From Cydia pomonella (lineage: Eukaryota > Arthropoda > Insecta > Lepidoptera > Tortricidae): DNA of 64,000 nt. The first letter of the stretch is position 1; every line of letters starts with the position of its first letter. Shown piece by piece: positions 10,543 to 20,571 of the stretch. The notes under the pieces were generated by a model. That model searched no databases. It was given only the letters and a program-made list of their open reading frames with translations, and was not told the DNA's origin. Where the stretch lies: assembly GCF_033807575.1 (NCBI RefSeq), contig NC_084711.1, positions 5,580,001-5,644,000 on the forward strand. The letters are read 5' to 3'. The position numbers were made by a program, and so were the translations under genes.

Positions 10543-10674
10543 CTCACTGTAGATAGACTGTGAAAATATTATATCACGGAATAAAGTAAATCCATGAATT
10601 ATTTTCAAAGCGTAGCTCTACCAAGCCAAAACCTACAAAAAATATATTTATACAAGGTGTAACAAGGTGTAACA

Positions 10675-11001
10675 GAAGCGCTGATGGCTTAGCGGTAAAA
10701 GTGTGCGACTTGCAATCCGGAGGTTGCGGGTTCAAACCCCCGCTCGTACCAATGAGTTTTTCGGAACTTATGTACGAAATATCATTTGATATTTCCCAGT
10801 CGCTTTTCGGTGAAGGAAAATATCGTGAGGAAACCGGACTAATCCCAACAAGGCCTAGTTTACCCTCTGGGTTGGAAGGTCTGATGGCAGTCGCTTTCGT
10901 AAAAACAAGTGCCTACGCCAAATCTTAGGATTAGTTGTCAAGCGGACCCCAGGCTCCCATGAGCTGTGGCAAAATGCCGGGACAACGCGAGGAAGAAGAA
11001 G
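10675..11001 (+). mobile_element. tRNA-derived SINE (family 1, GAAG tail)
   Basis: The head is tRNA-like, with box A (TGGCTTAGCGGT) and box B (GGGTTCAAACCCC), ending GTACC. It is followed by a core (AATGAGTTTTTCGGAACTTA onward) and a GGAAGAAGAAG tail. It is flanked by a 13-bp direct repeat ACAAGGTGTAACA (10662-10674 and 11002-11014). An extra AAGGTGTAAC unit precedes the left copy. The same family occurs on the minus strand at 51233-51480. RNA polymerase III boxes are intact, but a functional tRNA is excluded by the SINE body. Confidence 0.88.
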
Positions 11002-11014
11002 ACAAGGTGTAACA

Positions 11015-13071
11015 AAAATAGTGGGGATAAATGCTTATTCGGTATCGTGTTCTAATTAGGAAAAAGTAGAATATTTTTTTTACGCAAACATTTGTTGGGC
11101 TTGGTATGGAGGGTTGGTCGTCTTGAACGACGTGCCCAATGCCAATGCAACAAATATTTTTTTGCTTCATATTTTTTTCCTTATGCTTTAAACTGATCTC
11201 CGCTATTTTTATAACAACCTGTACATGTTTTTCATATTTGAACCCGAAGCTATGCCTACTTTAATTTTTAACAATAGGTAAATTCAAATGAGTTTTAAAT
11301 TTTCGTTCTCATACAGCGAAGCTAACTCAGGGCATGCTAAATCACACGCTCACAGTGGCACTTAGCAGTAACGCCCCGGTTTCCTCATTTGGAGCATCTG
11401 TCGCTGGCGCCCCAAGATCTACGAGCCCAAGAGGCGTTTCCAGGAATGAATAGCCGAAATTACATTAGGCATTTCGTGTGCTTTTTCAATAAAGAGGGGG
11501 ATAAAGACACCCATTACTCTCGGCGATCGACGGGTCGAGGTCGGCTCGATCAGAGGTATACGGGTAAAGATTAGACGTTCATGCGTCAGGTAATATGTTT
11601 ACGCGTGGCGTCGGCAATAATTTATCAAAGGAAATTTGCTGGAAGCGAACCATCTTTGGATAAGATCAATATTACTTATCTTATTACCAAATGCTCAAAA
11701 CAATGATGAATTATTTATATTTGTAAAGAAACGCGGCAAGCGTAATGGGCTCCTTTGCGCCGGGAACGATGCGGGGTGGGTTGTTCGAATAGTTTTTAGG
11801 GTTTAGTTTAGGTTAAGTTTAATTTATAATGAATGTATTCCCTAGTTTTTAAGTATTTTGAATGATTGTAATTTATTTAATGATGTTTATTTATTAGAGT
11901 GGCAAAGTTTGTAAAGAAAAATGTTAGTATTTTCATTCATTTTAATTCTTTCCTCGGTAGAAACATCGCTACTGTTTTTTTCTTCTTTTTTTTCTTTTTA
12001 TTGGAGAAACAACAGAAGTATGCGACAGGATAATAGGTTACCTACATTGTTAGGTACAAACAATATAGAGATGAACACTTACTTCCTTAAACGCTCTCAC
12101 TAAAACATACATAAAATAAACGGACTTAACTAAACGGTATGTTAACATACAAGTTTACCAAGTGTTGTAGACCAAGCTTATGTATATTATAATTTAGGTA
12201 CTAAATTCAAATGGAGAAGAAAATAAAATCACCAAAAAGTCGAAATTAGGTACTGATAAACAATTTGTGCAATATATTATTAAGTACATTGACAGTACCG
12301 ATACTAGCAATGATTTTGATACTTTTGTTCTCGAGTCTTTTCGCGGCCGCAATGTTTTTTTTTGTGTTGATGTTTTAGGTAAGTGACTTCGGTTTAAAGA
12401 TTCTTTATTCTCATAAGAATTTGTACAAGTCACTTAAAATGAGAACTTAAAATATATTCATTTTATTTACATATTTCATGTCACAAAAGGAGCGACAGAC
12501 ACTGATTGCAATTTACAATAAGCACTTGTCATTATTTTGCCGGTAAGTATGTTTAAGTAAGTATTTGTATTAGGGGGTAGGTAAGTGAACAAACAGTGCG
12601 CGAAGATCGCTGACGAGGAAACATAGAATTATCAAAAACATCTAGATTACTTTTAAATCCTCCACACCGCCTACGAATTATTCGATCCATTTAAATCCGT
12701 TCTGAATACGAAATTAAACGCAACTTCTCCATAGGCTCGAGAGAGAAAGTGAAAATAAATTTCTATTATGCTTGTCACGAGGGACCCGAAGCTGACGGGC
12801 AGCGGACGCAAACACACTCCAACGGGATAATTTTAACCTTAAAAGTTGGGAGAGAAAATAGGTATTATATTTTTTGCTCGTTTAATTGCTACCCTATACC
12901 TACTAAAATATTTGGAGCACATATTCCAAGCTTTTCTTTTTTTCCCATTACGGATATTATGGTTTTCACGTACGAGTATAATATATTATGTATGTAAATA
13001 GTACCTATTGCTACTCTTATAATACCGTCCCGTTTTATACGTTCTTTCGCAAAGCAATATCTTATGAACCG
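11015..13071. other. Gene-free AT-rich stretch
   Basis: No gene or repeat is recognised. A less AT-rich patch lies at 11370-11600; one minus-strand frame there stays open for about 40 codons (11350-11470) but matches nothing known and has no start. Confidence 0.4.
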
Positions 13072-13232
13072 ATTCGAACTTTAAGATACGTCAAATATTA
13101 GGTCTAGTTACGATATGGATCGGGTACAACAGTGTCCAAAGCGACGTTGCTTCAAATAATAATGTCACTTTTGACAGTGATATATCTGATCCATATCGTA
13201 AATAGACCTAATATTTGATTTATCTTACAATT
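13072..13232. mobile_element. Palindromic MITE
   Basis: The left arm (13083-13121, ...CAAATATTAGGTCTAGTTAC...) pairs with the right arm (13189-13227, ...GTAAATAGACCTAATATTTG). The interior has AATGTCACTTTTGACAGTG. Related interior or arm sequence occurs near 40428, 47463, 52240 and 56230, so this is a dispersed family. Confidence 0.65.
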
Positions 13233-13990
13233 TCCAGGTCGACTGTAGGTATATTGCATTTAACACAACTGTTTCAGTTACCTAAACTTTAGGCATGGTG
13301 TTCAAACTTCGATCCCATTTACTGAAAATTACTATAATCAAAACTTAATCTTATTTTCATCTTGTCTTGCTTTTATATTCGTATAAATATTGTGACCTGG
13401 ATAGTACGATTGAATTCCTACTCAGAGTACTCAGGCGTCGAAACAATTTCGAACAGATAATCTGAACTTGACCTGACCTTAGACTGAAGAATCATACCGT
13501 ACAGTGAGCTATGCTACAAATGCAACAATTATGTCAACCAGCCACGGAAAGCTGTGAATAGATTTTGAGATAGCATTAGAGGTATAAACCAATTCACAGA
13601 GACCAAGAATGTTGTGCTAATTTCTTACCGGTCATCGGGTGAGCATTATGCTGAGGCGGGACCATTTCGTGGTAAAAATCTTATGTATTTATGTTTAAAA
13701 TTTCCCTATTGTGTTATACTTGTGTGTGTTATAGTTTATCACGAGTAAATGATAATGATTCTAAATGATTCTGATTTTAATCATGAGCGAGACAAACGCT
13801 TTGGAGGACTAGTATATCATTAGCCTCATGTAATAAATGGAATTATTAACGAACAATTAAGTACTTGCAATTCATCCCGGGTACAGCTACGATAAAATAT
13901 GTGACACTTAAATATATTGAGAGAGCAGGTCAAACGATGGCCAAAGATTCTTCTCCAGCAGTAACGTTTTCCAATTTCTTGTTAAACGAA
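13233..13990. other. Gene-free AT-rich stretch
   Basis: Nothing recognisable on either strand. Confidence 0.4.
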
Positions 13991-14125
13991 CAGTCGCCAT
14001 CAGATATGTCGGAGCGGTTTTCATAAATATCTGAATCCGAACACACCATTATTGTCGGAACGTTAGAGTGCTTGTTCAGATATTATTGCGCACCTCGGCC
14101 GCTCCGATACATCTGAAGGCGACTG
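13991..14125. mobile_element. Hairpin MITE with GC-rich ends
   Basis: CAGTCGCCATCAGATATGTC at the left is mirrored by ...ACATCTGAAGGCGACTG at the right. An inner pair AATATCTGAA/TTCAGATATT continues the fold, so nearly the whole 135 bp is one imperfect hairpin. It is non-coding. Confidence 0.65.
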
Positions 14126-14150
14126 AACAACATATCTGTCATACTGATGT

Positions 14151-14211
14151 GGATCCGCACGCCGCTCCGATGTGTGATTGAGATGTCCCGGAGCGGCGCG
14201 CGTGGGGATCC
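14151..14211. repeat. Second GC-rich inverted repeat
   Basis: GGATCCGCACGCCGCTCCGA pairs with CGGAGCGGCG...GGGGATCC around a short loop. It shares the CCGCTCCGA core with the hairpin just upstream at 13991-14125. Confidence 0.6.
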
Positions 14212-14268
14212 TATCCAATATGAAGACCACCATAAGTACATACTTAGTTCGTCCACACTAGCTTAACA

Positions 14269-14421
14269 ATGGAATACATAGCCTGGTACGATTTGGATTC
14301 GTTAAACATGTCCGGGGAGTCGGGGATGCTCGTTACCGACGGGATCTGTATTATGAGTCTTTGTGTAAATTCGAATGCAGCTTGCTCAACTGAACAAAAT
14401 TGGAATGGATTCCCGCCATGA
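14269..14421 (+). CDS. Possible short coding exon, unrecognised
   Basis: ATG 14269 sits in a good insect context (TTAACAATGG) and opens a 50-codon frame beginning MEYIAWYDLDSLNMSGESGM, with a possible splice donor GTAAAT at 14364. The opposite strand over the same bases is also open, for about 60 codons ending in a stop near 14248. The region is less AT-rich than its surroundings and follows two GC-rich hairpins. It could be a first exon, a transposon-borne frame, or chance. No family is recognised. Confidence 0.2.
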   Translation: MEYIAWYDLDSLNMSGESGMLVTDGICIMSLCVNSNAACSTEQNWNGFPP

Positions 14422-14871
14422 TTAAATGCGGGTTATGTTAATTATACTATTCTCTCGTTCGTTTCGTCGTATTGTTCTCAAACTATTCTTTATTGGTCGT
14501 TGCTTATGTATGCAATGTAAACTTGATTCTGCTTGTCATCTCAGCTACTGTGCTGGGAACAATATGGGGCCTAGAAAACTCTTGCTAATTAACCTGACCT
14601 GAGGGTTAAAACTGTCGTTTTTTAACCAGTTTCATACCACATATTTAAAGTTGAATCGCACACTAATCCTTAATTAGAACGTAAGTTGTTTATATTTTTT
14701 GCCTCATAATTTGAATCTCAATCTAATCTACAGAATAAAATCGACAAAATATGTTTCATAAGTCCTATTTTAAATCCGTCCTTACGTCAGAGTCAGTACA
14801 AAAAATTATTATTTTTATTTTTATGCAGGTAATGAGCGTTTTGTAAAGCTGTAATGCGTATTCATTATTGA

Positions 14872-14965
14872 CCGGCCATTTGGCCTCGCACAGAGCCAGG
14901 CTCGGAGTCGTGCCAATTCAGGCACTCCTCGTATCGACCCACCTGGAACGTTATTATTTCCACTT
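14872..14965 (-). other. GC-rich block with three stem-loops
   Basis: On the minus strand three short hairpins follow one another: GAGTGCC/GGCACGACTC, GAGCC/GGCTC and GGCC-AAAT-GGCC. An A-rich tail follows after about 60 bases. Two minus-strand frames stay open through the block but none has a known domain. Candidates are a structured non-coding RNA, the 3' end of a non-LTR element, or an exon. The sequence does not decide. Confidence 0.25.
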
Positions 14966-14984
14966 ACAGTATACTCTTCTCACA

Positions 14985-15803
14985 AAGAACCAGCGTATGT
15001 TTGATCCCTGGTTACGCGTAGTCCTTACATAAATTAAGTTAGATTTATATTAGGTCTTTGGGTGGGAGTGTCCGGTAAGTATTTGGAACTAAAAACCTGT
15101 CCGACGACCTACTTAAGCCGATTATTTTTTCCCATTTGCAGACACCTGCGGTTGTAAGTGTTCTTGCTGTTGTTAGATGCTGATTAGCTATTTAGGTATT
15201 TAGCCATGATGAAAAGAAAAAGCCAGTTTTTTTTAGATTTTGAAGTCAATACATCTCCAAATCCCTCGGAAGCTATTGTACTCGTATTTTTTCTTTTGTA
15301 CCAATTATCTTATATGTTTGGTTTGGAAAAACAATGCGATAACAACCCGAGCACCTATTAAAATACAACAAACCCCAAAATAAAATAATTTTCAATACCT
15401 ATACTTCACTCCATTTTCAATGCCTATTCTTAAACCTAGACTTCACATCATTTCATCTGCTTATTTGTTACACTTAATCCACGCAAATAATTTTACTAAT
15501 ATATTAACGTGCCTAGATAGGATATCTAACAATTTTACTCATCCCGACACCAAATTTTGGCAACTTGGCGTAGTAATTCAATTTTATTTCCGCAGAACTT
15601 GACCTAAATCTTAAATAATGAATATGAAAAAAATACATATTGCTCCGTAAAAATAACCAGCTAGAATAAGATTTTTTGTCGCCTGAATTACAATCAATAT
15701 GGATATCTCTACATATATATAAGGTTACGCGAAAAGGTCACTTCTCTATATGTGACTATATTTGAAACCACTTTGGCTTAAAATAAAATAAAATATAACT
15801 TAC
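14985..15803. other. Gene-free stretch downstream of the LDLa exon
   Basis: Presumed intron of the minus-strand gene whose exon ends at 15804. No further exon is recognised. Confidence 0.35.
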
Positions 15804-16088
15804 GTGTGCAGTGCCTAGGTTCATCCGACGAATCCCCACAGTCGTTACTACCGTCGCAGAATCGGTTTATCGGTATGCATTTCTTATTAGTACATTGATA
15901 CTCTGAGATACGACACCTCGTGTCGTTACCCGTTAGTACGGGCAAGCTCTCTGGTTCTGGAATGTCTTTTATGGAGTACGAGTCTCTTTGAAATCCGGTG
16001 ATGATGCCATTTGGAGTCTCGGTGACGACGTCGCAGTCAGTCAGTTTGATTGTAATGATGAAGACGATTTTGATAGCGATGTGGTATT
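15804..16088 (-). CDS. Internal exon of an LDLa-domain protein with hydrophobic N-terminal segment
   Basis: On the minus strand a 285-nt frame is bounded by an acceptor (TTTGTTTCAG before 16088) and a strong donor (GTAAGT after 15804). It is too split to show a start codon. It first encodes a hydrophobic stretch (HIAIKIVFIITIKLTDC), compatible with a signal peptide or signal anchor. It then has a linker (GIITGFQRDSYSIKDIPEPE) and one LDL-receptor class A module. That module has all six cysteines and the calcium-binding acidic pattern CDGSNDCGDSSDE. The exon starts and ends in phase 1, as is usual for LDLa modules. The protein is therefore secreted or membrane-bound. Its identity is not recognised. 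The upstream exon with the initiator ATG lies to the right, and later exons to the left, neither found. Confidence 0.8.
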
Positions 16089-16760
16089 CTGAAACAAATC
16101 ATGTTGAAATTAATTATCTAGAAGTAAGAAATACTTTATTAATTTACTTTAATAGCAAAATCAATACGTTTGCGCTTGACGACAGTGTATGTTCATAACC
16201 CTTAATTTTAAAAACTTTCTTAATGAATCGTGTGTTACAAGCCTGTGAGCTTTTCTTTATATAGTGCAAAAGAAACTTATTTCATTAACCAGACCCTCAG
16301 CTTAATTTAGTTATAAACTAAGAGACTTAATTTTCTTTCTAAGAATATTACATTCAATGATAATTGTGACGGACAGAGACAGCTAGACTTAGTTTAACAG
16401 CAGCAGTTAAGCAAGGAAAAAAATACAAAGATGAACCTCAATGGTGCAGAATGCTAATCAAACTGTGATTAAGACCTCTCGTGTAACCTTGAAGTCAAAT
16501 GGGTCAACCCGTTAGACCCGATAAATACCTCACAATGGTTTAACTTTTATATTAAGAAACTACAAATAAAATAATTACAATATATACAAAGGTCTGTCGA
16601 CTTCCTTAGAAAGACATGACCCTTTGTATTTGCGCATGTGTGGTCTGGTGCTGGGGAAATACGTTGCCAGTAATTAACATAAAAATATTTTGCTACAGCA
16701 ACATTTCTCCTATCTGGCTTTGTTTATATAACTTTAGGAACAAATAAAATTATTTTTATC
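16089..16760. other. Gene-free AT-rich stretch
   Basis: Presumed intron upstream of the LDLa exon; nothing else recognisable. Confidence 0.35.
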
Positions 16761-16771
16761 AGATATTTTGA

Positions 16772-17090
16772 GCGGTGGTGGCCGAGTGGATATGACGTCC
16801 GACTTTCAATCCGGAGGTCGTGGGTTCAAATCCTGGCTCGTACCAATGAGTTTTTCGGAACTTATGTACGAAATATCATTTGATATTTACCACTAGCTTT
16901 TCGGTGAAGGAAAACATCGTGAGGAAACCTGCATACATCTGCGAAGAAATTCAAAGGTGTATGTGAAGTCCCCAATCCGCATTGGGCTAGCGTGGGGACT
17001 ATAGCCCGAGCCCTCTCGCGCATGAGAGGAGGCCTGTGCCCAGCAGTGGGACGTATATAGGCTGAATTATTATTTTTATTATTATTATTT
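16772..17090 (+). mobile_element. tRNA-derived SINE (family 2, RTE-type tail)
   Basis: A tRNA-like head (GGTGGCCGAGTGG box A, GGGTTCAAATCC box B, ending GTACC) leads into the same core found in the SINEs at 10675 and 51233. The 3' part is different: it ends GAGGCCTGTGCCCAGCAGTG...AGGCTGAA, then an ATT-repeat tail. A perfect 11-bp duplication AGATATTTTGA flanks it (16761-16771 and 17091-17101). The tail closely matches the 3' end of the RTE-like LINE fragment 300 bp downstream, suggesting that LINE machinery mobilised it. Confidence 0.9.
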
Positions 17091-17402
17091 AGATATTTTG
17101 ATTTATGTCACACCAACATATGTAAATTATAATTATTTTATATAAATTATTACCTATTTCTGTTTAGTCTTTGTTTGTATTTCTGTTTATTTTTGTTGTG
17201 TTGAAATCGGCCCTCCATAATAATATTTAAAAAAAAATCTTAGTCAAAAGGCCTTGCACTTAGGTCTGGCCGGTTAGAACATAGACAAAAGTCTGCAATA
17301 TCAATGCTGTCAATAAAGTGATTGACGCAAAACTATCAAAGTTTTCATAGAAAATGATTAACTTACGATGTATTTGCTTTAAATATATTTATTGAATAAT
17401 TT

Positions 17403-17655
17403 TCAAATTTGGCTGGGAAAATTGGGGTGGGACTGGGCTGGACATGTCTGCCGGATGAATGGGCTAAAATAGCCACTAGCTGGCATCCCCAGTGTAGTCG
17501 TGGCAGAGGCAGACCGAGAAAGAGATGGCGGGACGACTTGGATGCGTTTCAGCGGGACTGGCGGGATCTTGCTCAGCACAGGGAGGATTGGAAAGCTAGA
17601 GGGGAGGCCTTTGCCCAGCAGTGGGACACACAAATAGGCTAATAAAAAAAAAATT
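17403..17655 (+). pseudogene. 5'-truncated RTE-clade LINE, ORF2 C-terminus and 3' end
   Basis: An open frame at 17409-17642 carries RGRGRPRKRWRDDLDAFQRD, then WKARGEAFAQQWDT. This is the conserved C-terminal motif of RTE-type ORF2 proteins, after the reverse transcriptase. It is followed at once by the 3' tail AGGCTAATAAAAAAAAAA. Everything upstream, including endonuclease and RT, is absent because of normal 5' truncation. A short TTCAAA on both sides may be part of the target duplication. Confidence 0.8.
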
Positions 17656-17691
17656 CAAAATTAAAAATCCACCGCACAGAGTCTCCGCAAA

Positions 17692-18985
17692 GACTTTTTT
17701 TTTAATTTATTGAATAAACGAACAATTTACAGTCTAGAATTTAATACAAGACCCATCGTAGGCAAAACCTTGAGGAGGTTTGTGTGCCGATGGGGAGTTC
17801 AGAGAACAATACATATATTAATGTCTTATGTCTAATTTAAAAAAAAAGAAAACATTGTAGGATTCTTAGTATAAGTAGCTTGTGTCGTTTGATGTCAATA
17901 AGTGCATTTTAATTACTTTTTTTATATGTTTACCATTTAAGTACTTTACACGAACATCTTCTGGCAAATCGTTTAATATTTTAGGTAATATATATGTATA
18001 CAGCCTAGTGCCATATATGTTATTATATTTGGGTTTACAATATTTGTTTTCTCTGTAGACTTCTTAGTTTTGTACATCTTTTGTTTACTTTTAGTTTAGT
18101 AACATAGTGATATTCTTCAGTTAGTATGGCTAGTTTACACTTATATTGAACCGGAAGTACATTACAGTATTTGAAAAGTTGTGCATATTCTGTTTCGTAT
18201 TTCTTTTTGATATGCTTAGGTACAAGTGTCTTCAATAATCTTATTTGTAAGTTATATATTTTTTCTATATATGTTTTATAGGTTTTACCATAAGTACTCA
18301 AAGCGTAACCGATAGCCGAGTCAGCGAGGGCTAGGTACAGCATACGTAGGGTTTTGTACGGTAATTTATACCTTAGGATTGACATTTTGCTTAGAATGGC
18401 TCTTAACTTATCGCACACAGTTAATATGCGGCCCCCAGTTGAATCTGTGGTCGATTATTAACCCGAGATACATGTGTTCTGTGACCACTTCGATATTTTC
18501 ACAGTTACACGTTGTGATATTCTGCTGGTGCAGGCAGCTATGTTTGTGTGCCACCACAGTAATATCACGAGCAGTTTTATTGTGCGCCGAACGAATATGC
18601 ATTATTTTCGTCTTTTACGCGTTAATTACTAAACCAACGTCGTGCGCCCTTTTGCAGATGGTGTTGAAATTAGATTGCATTGTGCGCTCGGCGGCAGCTA
18701 TGTCGCGGTCGGCTGTGATAATGCATGTGTCGTCCGCGAACTGATAGACAGAGCCTTTAGTTATCATGTTGCACATATCGTTAACATACAGCAAGTACTC
18801 AGTTGGGCCGATTATAGATCCTTGAGCCGTGCCTTTTTCGGTTTTTATTTCGTCACTGTATGTGTTGTTTATCTTTACTAGTGTATGTCTATTTTTGTGA
18901 TAGTTTTTTAACAAGTTAATCAAAGGGCCCTGTATACCGCTCTGCTCTAGTTTGTAAAACAATGTTTCATAATCTAGCATTTCAA
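17692..18985 (-). pseudogene. Degenerate non-LTR retrotransposon, reverse transcriptase relic
   Basis: Three minus-strand segments belong to one broken ORF2. 18615-18980 carries RT motifs (AQGSIIGPTEYLLYVNDM and the catalytic FADDT box). 18408-18602 carries the thumb-side HMYLGLIIDHRFNWGPHI. 18035-18418 is the C-terminal helical region. Frameshifts or stops separate them. The element is 5'-truncated inside the AFEMLDYETLFYKLE block near 18985. Its 3' end is probably at the AATAAATT plus oligo(A) near 17692-17712 (seen as TTTTTTTTTAATTTATT on the plus strand). It is dead. It fits the jockey/CR1-like group of LINEs, but the clade is not assigned. Confidence 0.8.
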
Positions 18986-18989
18986 ATGC

Positions 18990-19680
18990 TTAGTTAAAGT
19001 TTAATCCATTTTACTAAACCAAGAAAGAACAATTTATTTCAAAGTAAGAAATATTTTAATCTTTAAATAAAATAAGCGTACTATTGCCAAATTCAAATAC
19101 ATACATTTAATCTTACCACCCCCTTAAGTCATAGATGTAAAATCTACTATAGTTTTAGCTGGCATCTTAGACCCCTGGTAGCAATTAGCGAGGTTAGTAA
19201 TAAGGGAGATAGATTATACTTAGTATTGTTTAAAATGTTACTGTTTTGTTTTAGATGATGAACATGAGAAAATAATCCTTGACCGTCAACGTCATATAAT
19301 TTCCTTGGAAAGGCTCAAAATCAACCCGCCGCATAATCCCGACTAGTTTCCCGCTGACCAAGACTGCTGCACTGAGCTGTGGAGCAGAAACGTCCGACAA
19401 TCGGATAGATGTAATAACAACTTTATGTCATATATCCATGTTTTTTTGGCCGCATATATGTGATCCGATTACAATTTAATTTAATTCCAATTGTGGAGTA
19501 AAACCAGATTTGCCAAAGATTCATGTTTTAGGTATTAAAAAGCTGTAATAAAAGCAATAAATGGTATATACATAACGTTTTTTAATTTTTCTATTTGAGA
19601 TTTGATTTTATCTATAACTGTACCCTTTTCAAGCAAATAAATGATTTATGATTTATGAAATGCTAATTTAAAAACCCCAA
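18990..19680. other. Gene-free AT-rich stretch
   Basis: Nothing recognisable. Confidence 0.35.
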
Positions 19681-19682
19681 CA

Positions 19683-19790
19683 AAAACAATAAATACAAAA
19701 AGAAATACCCTCGCCGGGATTCGAACCCAGAACCGCCAGCTTCCTGAACTGGATTACCTACGAAAATCCGTCAGGCTAAACCGGTTGTCA
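19683..19790 (-). mobile_element. tRNA-like SINE fragment
   Basis: On the minus strand TAGCCTGACGG (box A-like) is followed about 55 bases later by GGGTTCGAATCCCGGCGAGG (box B) and then an A/T-rich tail. The cloverleaf is incomplete, so this is a SINE-like remnant and not a tRNA gene. Confidence 0.5.
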
Positions 19791-20380
19791 ATTTTAGTAC
19801 TGAGATACAAAGAGAGCGCCACTAGTATAAACGAAGTTCTGGCGTTCTTCTCCTTGTGAGTATTGTATTTTTTGATATATACAGAGCAAAACTGATTTTA
19901 TCATAAGTATCATTTTCCAGATATTTCACAAAAAAAAACTTGTATTCTTTGACACATGATAGATGCGTCACAAAATCTGTGCTTCAGTTGTTGCGATAGC
20001 TACAAACTAGTGAATAAAAAGTAATATTTCTGTGAAAACAAATGTTCTGCCATGTGAAATTGTAGTGCGGTTTCTCCAGAGTGACCAACAGCATCAGCGG
20101 TAAGTACTTCTTTGGGTTTAGTTTCGAGTGTAATTTGGAACACGACCTAAGTAAACTTTATCACTTTGGCTCTCAGGAGTGTTGTTTCAATTTTCTCGCA
20201 AAGCAAAGGCGATACAATATACAGAAAACCAGTACCTATAAGAGCGTGCATAATTGTTACAAGCATCGATGTAAGAATAAATTGGATCTTCCGTGATTAT
20301 AAAGCGCAACCGCGACTAAAGAGTGCGACCAAAGAAAGAAAACAGCCAGATCCCACGACACACAAGTTTTACAATAAACT

Positions 20381-20571
20381 GTACCCCTAGTGTAAATAAA
20401 TTCGATTTCGAAACGTGACGTACGCGTTTGCGTTTAGTCTCATTTTGTATTGGATTTAGAAAGAGCGCGCCAAGCGGGACGTTTTGGAAACTCAAAATCC
20501 TATACAAAATGAAACTTAACGCAAACGCGTTCGTCACGTTATGATGTCGATCAAATTTACACTAGGGGTAC
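20381..20571 (+). mobile_element. 191-bp palindromic MITE, copy 1
   Basis: The ends are GTACCCCTAGTGTAAAT and ATTTACACTAGGGGTAC. Most of the interior also pairs (ACGTGACGTACGCGTTTGCG with CGCAAACGCGTTCGTCACG). A near-identical copy of the same length lies in the opposite orientation at 37526-37716. Short frames across it are by-products of the palindrome. Confidence 0.85.

Larger units (their letters stand above)
3272..10547 (+). mobile_element. BEL/Pao LTR retrotransposon B, complete insertion, integrase-deleted
   Basis: Two 1213-bp LTRs (3277-4489 and 9330-10542) flank a 4840-bp internal region. The insertion is bordered by a perfect 5-bp target duplication CTCAC (3272-3276 and 10543-10547), as expected for BEL/Pao integration. 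The internal region carries one gag-pol frame (from ATG 4667). It runs through gag, zinc knuckles, protease, reverse transcriptase and the start of RNase H, then jumps directly to the DUF5641 end. The integrase is gone. By eye the LTRs are identical wherever compared, including three short spurious reading frames at the same offset of 6053 bp. This is a very recent insertion of a copy that was already deleted. Confidence 0.93.

Noticed and set aside
10681..10752. tRNA gene with box A and box B
   Set aside because: The match continues into a SINE body with a tail and a 13-bp target duplication. The same applies to the tRNA-like heads at 16772, 41679, 48204 and 51470.
11389..11574. 61-codon frame in a less AT-rich patch
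   Set aside because: It starts at TTG, has no recognisable motif, and the reverse strand is equally open.
20316..20537. 73-codon frame (MTNAFALSF...) and its relative at 37560-37748
   Set aside because: Both run through the 191-bp palindromic MITE. The similarity comes from the MITE, not a protein family.
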